Assembly: GCA_029379385.1 (NCBI GenBank)
Contig: CM055607.1
Span: forward strand, 11,222,001 to 11,286,000
Direction: 5' to 3'
DNA length: 64,000 nt
From: Quillaja saponaria
Taxonomy: Eukaryota > Streptophyta > Magnoliopsida > Fabales > Quillajaceae
The position numbers were made by a program, and so were the translations under genes. Positions 59,008 to 64,000 of this stretch are shown here, in pieces (position 1 is the first letter of the stretch; the number at the start of each line of letters is the position of its first letter). Below the pieces are notes generated by a model. The model saw nothing but the letters and a program-made list of their open reading frames with translations. It ran no database searches and was not told where the DNA came from.

Positions 59008-62000
59008 ATGGAAGCAATTGACCAATGGAAGGAGCAATTAAATTACTGGTGGCATCAGGGAATTGAATTTCTTAATCAAATTCCCCCAGCTCAGCTCTAT
59101 GCTGCTGTCGCTGTGTTGCTACTTACGACATTTTTACTCATATCTAGTAAGTCCTTACATTCTTGTCCTTCGATGTTTTCTCAAGCATGTTATTACTCAC
59201 CTTGTAATTGTACTTTACAGTATCTATGGTTTCATATACATTTTGATTACTATTCTTTTAGTAGTTCCATTTGCACATCTGGTGAATTTGCCAATTAATG
59301 TACTTTTTTTTGTGTTATCATAAATTAATCACTTTATGTTTATTAATATCTCTTCCTGCTTCATTATGTAGTCGGCTTGATTAAATGTACAAAGTCTAAT
59401 ACAATTGTATTAACTGGGCTTAATGGTAGCGGGAAAACTGTTTTGTTCTATCAGGTGAGTTCGGCTTACAACAGTGTTAGTTTATTCGTTACATTGTCAA
59501 TAACTCTATTCATTGTAATGTATATATTTGAAATTTAATGCATCAAATGTTTAGTACATTTTATTTTATTTCCCTGTCTGCTTTATGTATTTGTATGTTT
59601 TATTTAAGTTCAAGTTTATTATTGGAGAAGATCCTGCATTTCTGCACAAATGGTCCTAGATGAACCTATTAAATTGACTACTGGTAAAGAAGTGATGCTA
59701 CGTTGGATGACGATACATTTGAAGTGAACTCTTCAACATGTCTGTTGCAATTTCAAGTCCCTGGCATCTGTGTAGGACGAACCCTCTGGCTGGTGTTGGG
59801 GAAAGAGGAGGTGTGTTTGTGCAAATGTGGAGCAGGCTGAAGTTTGCCACAGTTTCCTCACATGCAAGAATTCTTGATAAAACAATAGCAACTCCTCACA
59901 AGCTTGTTAAAATCCTGCATCTGCATCTGCATTCTGCATTCTGCGTTTTGTATTATATTGTGTGGAGCATAGGTTAGTCAAGGGAAATAAATAATGTCTG
60001 TAAGTTTCTAAAAAGTTGAAAAGAAATTGTGGAAACACTTTATTAATAATTTTGTTTTCTCTTTATCTGAACAGAAAATATCATTATTGGGGTTATTGCA
60101 AGAGGCTGGGTTATTGCTATTAATTTTTGGTTACCAGTCTACATTACCAGTAGCATTAAGGATTAATGACAAACTAAATATTTGAAGCTCCCTAGATAAA
60201 AGAAGGAGTCATAGGAAGTGGATTGTAGAAACACTTGTTGCACCATCAGCTGTTAAATGTGTGGATAAATTCAGCATTGCGAGGATAAATGAACGCCATT
60301 GAATACTTGTACTCTGTCTTCAAGTTATTTAGTTAATTATCTGCAACTCTGCATGGTCCTCTCATTAAAAGATACTTTAAGTGAAGAAAAAAGAATAAGG
60401 ATTTGGGTTTTTGTTAAGAAAAGATGCTACGGTTTTGTTTATGACATGCTGCTATGACTGTCTCAGCTTCGCGATGGCTCTTCCCATCAGGGTACTGTTA
60501 CATCAATGGAACCTAATGAAGGCACTTTTATCCTTCATTCTGAAACAACAAAGGTGATATACGTCAACTTCTTTACTTAAAACATGCATGGACTAACACA
60601 TTGAAACATGTTTTGCTCATGTACTAGACTTCACATGATGCCTTCACCTTCCCTCTAAAATGAGGGCATAGACCTGCTCAATTTCAGTTCCTGCTACTTT
60701 AATCCTTCTTATTAGCATCTTCTCCCTCTTGTTATTACTGTTTATTAATTCTTGACTCACAAGTCGAACAAACCTTGTATTCCATGTCCTTTACAGAAGA
60801 ACAAGATGAAGCCTGTTCATATTGTTGATGTTCCAGGGCATTCTCGTCTTCGACCCAAACTGGATGAGTTCTTGCCTCAAGCAGCTGGGATAGTTTTTGT
60901 GGTGGATGCTTTGGAATTCTTACCAAACTGCCGTGCTGCCTCAGAGTAACATTCCTTTTACCCTCCCTTTCGTGCTAAAATATGTGTTTACTAGGATGAC
61001 AAGAACTGTCCGCCCATCTTTACTCTTTCTGCTTACTGCCAGCTTACCAACATGCCAAGAAGGCTTCTATTATTATTATCTCAATGATAAAGTGCATTAA
61101 GCAACTGGCTGCAAGAATCAAATGACTGAAAGCATCTCCATTCCCTGGTGGAGGGGATTGGGTAATATGATCAATGATGTCACAAGAACTAACACATCAT
61201 ACCTCTCTTTTTTAAGGTACTTGTATGATATCTTGACTAAGGGGAGTGTTGTGAGGAAGAAAATTCCACTATTAATTCTTTGCAACAAAACGGACAAAGT
61301 AACAGCACATACAAAGGAGTTCATCCGTAAACAGCTGGAAAAGGAAATGTATGACTTCAAATTTTTTTACTTCCAGCTCTTTTATCTGTTCTAAATTACA
61401 TTATAACTTTAGTTACTGAAACCAGATGATGGAATGAAATAATTAGTTATTTTTCTTCTGTTATAACTCTAGTTTCTGAAACCACATGATGGAATGAAAT
61501 AATTACTTTGTAACAAAGGAAGAAAAGATTTCAGTTCATATATGCAAAACATTTTGCTCCCAGTAGAAAAATAAAGATTGTTTTATTTTTTTAATGTTTT
61601 TCAGTTTGTATTTTAGATGTTATTTTATGTTAGTAAATCTTAATAGCCTTTCATACAATCAGTTTTTCTCACCCAATACCAGTGAATCTACTACTGTTTA
61701 TATTGTTCGTCCATTTAGATATCATCCATCATAGAGATTTTAGTCACTATAGAATATCATTATCTGCATCTGTTAAGTATAATAGAATTCTCATGTTTTT
61801 CTATTAATTATGTTTTAATTAACATGCTATGCTATCATTTCTAGTGATAAATTACGGTCATCGAGAAGTGCAATATCAGCTGCTGACATTGCAAATGAGT
61901 TCACTCTTGGAGTATCTGGAGAAGCGTTTTCTTTTTCACATTGCCATAACAAAGTCACTATTGCAGAAGCTTCTGGTTTGACTGGGGAGATATCTCAGTT

Positions 62001-62034
62001 GGAACAGTTTATCAGGGAACATGTAAAGCCATAG
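59008..62034 (+). CDS. SRPRB: Signal recognition particle receptor subunit beta (SRPRB), 259 aa, six coding exons
   Basis: Coding exons are 59008-59146, 59372-59454, 60467-60553, 60797-60945, 61217-61348 and 61845-62034, totalling 260 codons including the stop. The product is the small GTPase that anchors the SRP receptor alpha subunit to the ER membrane during co-translational targeting. One transmembrane segment lies near residues 29-47 (LYAAVAVLLLTTFLLIS). The P-loop GLNGSGKT is at 62-69, the G3 motif DVPG at 114-117 and the G4 motif NKTD at 176-179. A terminal TGEISQLEQFIREHVKP ends the domain. The ATG sits five bases inside an exon whose acceptor ends at 59002 (TTTATTAG). An untranslated first exon, about 58330-58533, ends at GTATAT. 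Length is normal, with no breaks. Confidence 0.95.
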
Positions 62035-63518
62035 CTGAATATTCTATCTGATTCCCCAGATTGTTGTTGAATCTTTGCTATGGAGAGCTGGTTGTTGTGA
62101 CTAGTGAGAGGCTTAGAGCTGGCTTGAGTTGTGCCTGTAAGAACTCGATGAAACCACAAAGTTCTTTTAAAATTGACATATGAGGAAAAGGGGAAAATCT
62201 AGGGTTTCCTACTTAAAGAATGCTTTTGTATTTCTGTTTATTCAGTTTATCGCTTTCAGAAAACCATATACTGTCAACTGTTTTTTCTTTTTAGTTCTGG
62301 GTGGAAACTGCATCACCTTATCATTACCTAAATCTCTTTCAACTCCATCACAAAACGCATTCACCTTCTGTTCAATTTGCTTACCTACTTACCATCACTC
62401 TCTCTTGTCAACCGTTAACTTCAGCACTCAAAGCCCATATGCTTCACAATTGAGCATAACCAATAACCCTTCCAGCCATGTCCACCAACCTATCCAATGG
62501 CAACCTCAAGCCTCACTCACACTTCAATCTCTCGAAGAGCTGTCTCAACCTCCTCTCAGGTTGAAGTCTGTTTAACTGTTCAATCATCAATCACCAATCA
62601 GTTATTGCCTGTATTGCCTTTTTATCTTTCTATTGTTTAATTATTATCTAGGAGGTATGAACTGATTGGATGATTATGGATGCCTTATGAGAAAAATGCC
62701 TTGGTAGTAAGTGTGGTATAAACATAAACAGGGATCATGTGTCATGTCACTAGGACTAACTTTGTCATGACAAAAGAATAATACTATACCATTCTTGTCT
62801 ACCACGGCATTTCAATTTCAATAATTTTCAAATTTTCAAATTTTCAAATTTACACGTTATTAATTTTCCACTCTCATAGTCGATGGAGTCTATCAGTTTC
62901 AATTAACACAGATATGGACAGGGAGGCACTGGGTTCAGCATGTGAGAACATACTGACTGTATTAAGAAGAACACTTTAGATATGTGATTGTTCTAAGTAT
63001 TAACCAGTAACATGCCATTGTTTCTACTTTCTAGGATAGGTTTTAGGGAGATTGACTCATAAAAGTTCCAGACAGCTTTTTATGGTTTAACCAAAAAAGT
63101 AATTAAAGTTTTAACAATATTTATGGCTACAAAATATGATTGTTGAGTTATTAGTCAAAGTTAATTTTATGGTAATTAAAGAACAACTTTGACAATTATA
63201 TGAGAAGGGTTGAGCGATAAAGTCTCCTGATAGTCAGCTCAAGATTTATTTTTTGGTAAGTTGAGACTTTAATGAGTTTAAATTCAATGGATTTGTTAGT
63301 TAAATTAGTAACAAGTTGGCTATAATTATTGGTGAGGTTACATAAAATCAGACCTAACATTAGCATGACATTATTGTCCGTTGGGAGTTCTTAAGACTAT
63401 TTTGCTAAGTTACACTCTGAAATTGTTTTTTTTTACTATTATTATTCTTAAGGAGAAATTGGCTTTTTAACCAGAGAAGAAAAAAAATTGTGACAACCTT
63501 ACACTCAGCTCATAACCA
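62035..63518. other. SRPRB 3' UTR and intergenic DNA
   Basis: The first several hundred bases are probably 3' UTR. A reading frame at 62180-62575 has a serine/proline-rich product without recognisable domains and is left uncalled. No RNA or bounded transposon was recognised. Confidence 0.5.
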
Positions 63519-63660
63519 GAAGTACTAGACAAGGCGAAAATCACTATGGTCATGTGCATTGCCCCAAAAGTACCAGTTAAGGCGAAAATCACCATGGTCA
63601 CGTGCATTGCCCAAAAGTACCAGTTAAGGCGAAAATCACTATCGGTAATTTGAATTGCCA
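63519..63660. repeat. Minisatellite, three copies of about 47-48 bp
   Basis: AAGTACYAG...AAGGCGAAAATCACYATGGTCAYGTGCATTGCC starts at 63520, 63568 and 63615. Copies one and two are close; the third diverges at its end (ATCGGTAATTTGAATTGCC). Copy two includes a CACGTG palindrome at about 63599-63604. Confidence 0.85.
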
Positions 63661-64000
63661 TTTGAAATATTCGTAGTAGTTGTAATGCCTAGGTTGCCTT
63701 ATAGTTAACGTCTTGTTTCTTGGCACCTGGCATAAAAGAGATATAAAAAGGCAATAATAGCCCCTAAAACTAGACGAGTAGAAGCAAAAGACTTTTTTGT
63801 ACGATTAAAATAATGTTGGATAATGATTGATGACGAAACTTGTACATCTACAGATGTATATAATCCAAAAAAAAAAATCCATCTGGGTTTGTTTTCATGT
63901 CCTCTCTCTGTCTCTCACACTCTGCTTGTATGTAATGCAATCGCATGAATTATTGGATCACTTCGTGTTGGTGGTAAATATTAAGAGTGAAACAGTGGGG
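63661..64000. other. Right-edge sequence, no supported gene
   Basis: A GATATAAAAAGGC sequence (about 63740-63752) could be a TATA box and is followed by a CT-rich stretch at about 63900-63925. The window ends before any coding sequence, so nothing is called. Confidence 0.4.

Noticed and set aside
62180..62575. 131-residue open frame downstream of SRPRB
   Set aside because: Serine/proline-rich with no recognised domain, no splice context, and located where a 3' UTR is expected.
63519..63660. CRISPR-like short repeats
   Set aside because: Adjacent 48-bp units without spacers in a plant nuclear context; this is a minisatellite.

Overview
This is nuclear DNA of a dicot-like flowering plant. It is AT-rich and intron-rich, uses plant splice signals, and carries plant gene families (Bowman-Birk inhibitor, DUF599, MUR3-type glycosyltransferase) and plant transposon families. 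The species cannot be read from the sequence. A classical 14-cysteine Bowman-Birk domain would fit a legume but does not prove one.

Layout. 1-9.3 kb is a decayed region. It holds the 5' part of a degenerate Ty1/copia element (minus strand) inserted into the end of a broken MUR3-like glycosyltransferase gene, then a solo LTR, a foldback element and a 5'-truncated LINE tail with target-site duplications. 10.5-13.5 kb (minus) is a two-exon Gfo/Idh/MocA-type oxidoreductase. 16.6-17.6 kb (minus) is a two-exon DUF599 membrane protein. 18.47-18.68 kb (plus) is a Bowman-Birk inhibitor domain. 19.8-27.5 kb (plus) is a SWIB/Plus-3/GYF nuclear protein with a U12-type AT-AC intron. 30.6-43.6 kb (minus) is a 21-exon coiled-coil protein with a C-terminal AIR9-like domain. 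44.6-46.2 kb is a Mutator-like long-inverted-repeat element. 47.5-53.5 kb (plus) is CCT3, the gamma subunit of the cytosolic chaperonin. 54.8-57.8 kb (minus) is eIF6. 59.0-62.0 kb (plus) is the beta subunit of the SRP receptor.

I rebuilt exon structures from splice sites, reading phase and remembered protein families. Predicted lengths are 362 aa (oxidoreductase), 235 (DUF599), 580 (SWIB/GYF), 783 (AIR9-like), 557 (CCT3, after allowing for one apparent extra base), 245 (eIF6) and 259 (SRPRB). CCT3, eIF6 and SRPRB all serve protein synthesis, folding or targeting. eIF6 and SRPRB are head-to-head across about 300 bp containing telo-boxes and GGCCCA/AGCCCA motifs. CCT3 and eIF6 are tail-to-tail. 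The other genes show no functional clustering.

I found no multi-gene defence, biosynthetic or mobile 'system'. The most notable observations are the AT-AC intron, the Bowman-Birk domain with an unresolved 5' end, a one-base frameshift and a GC-AG intron in CCT3, a possible 27-nt cassette exon in eIF6, and several clearly bounded transposon insertions. No tRNA, rRNA or CRISPR array was recognised.
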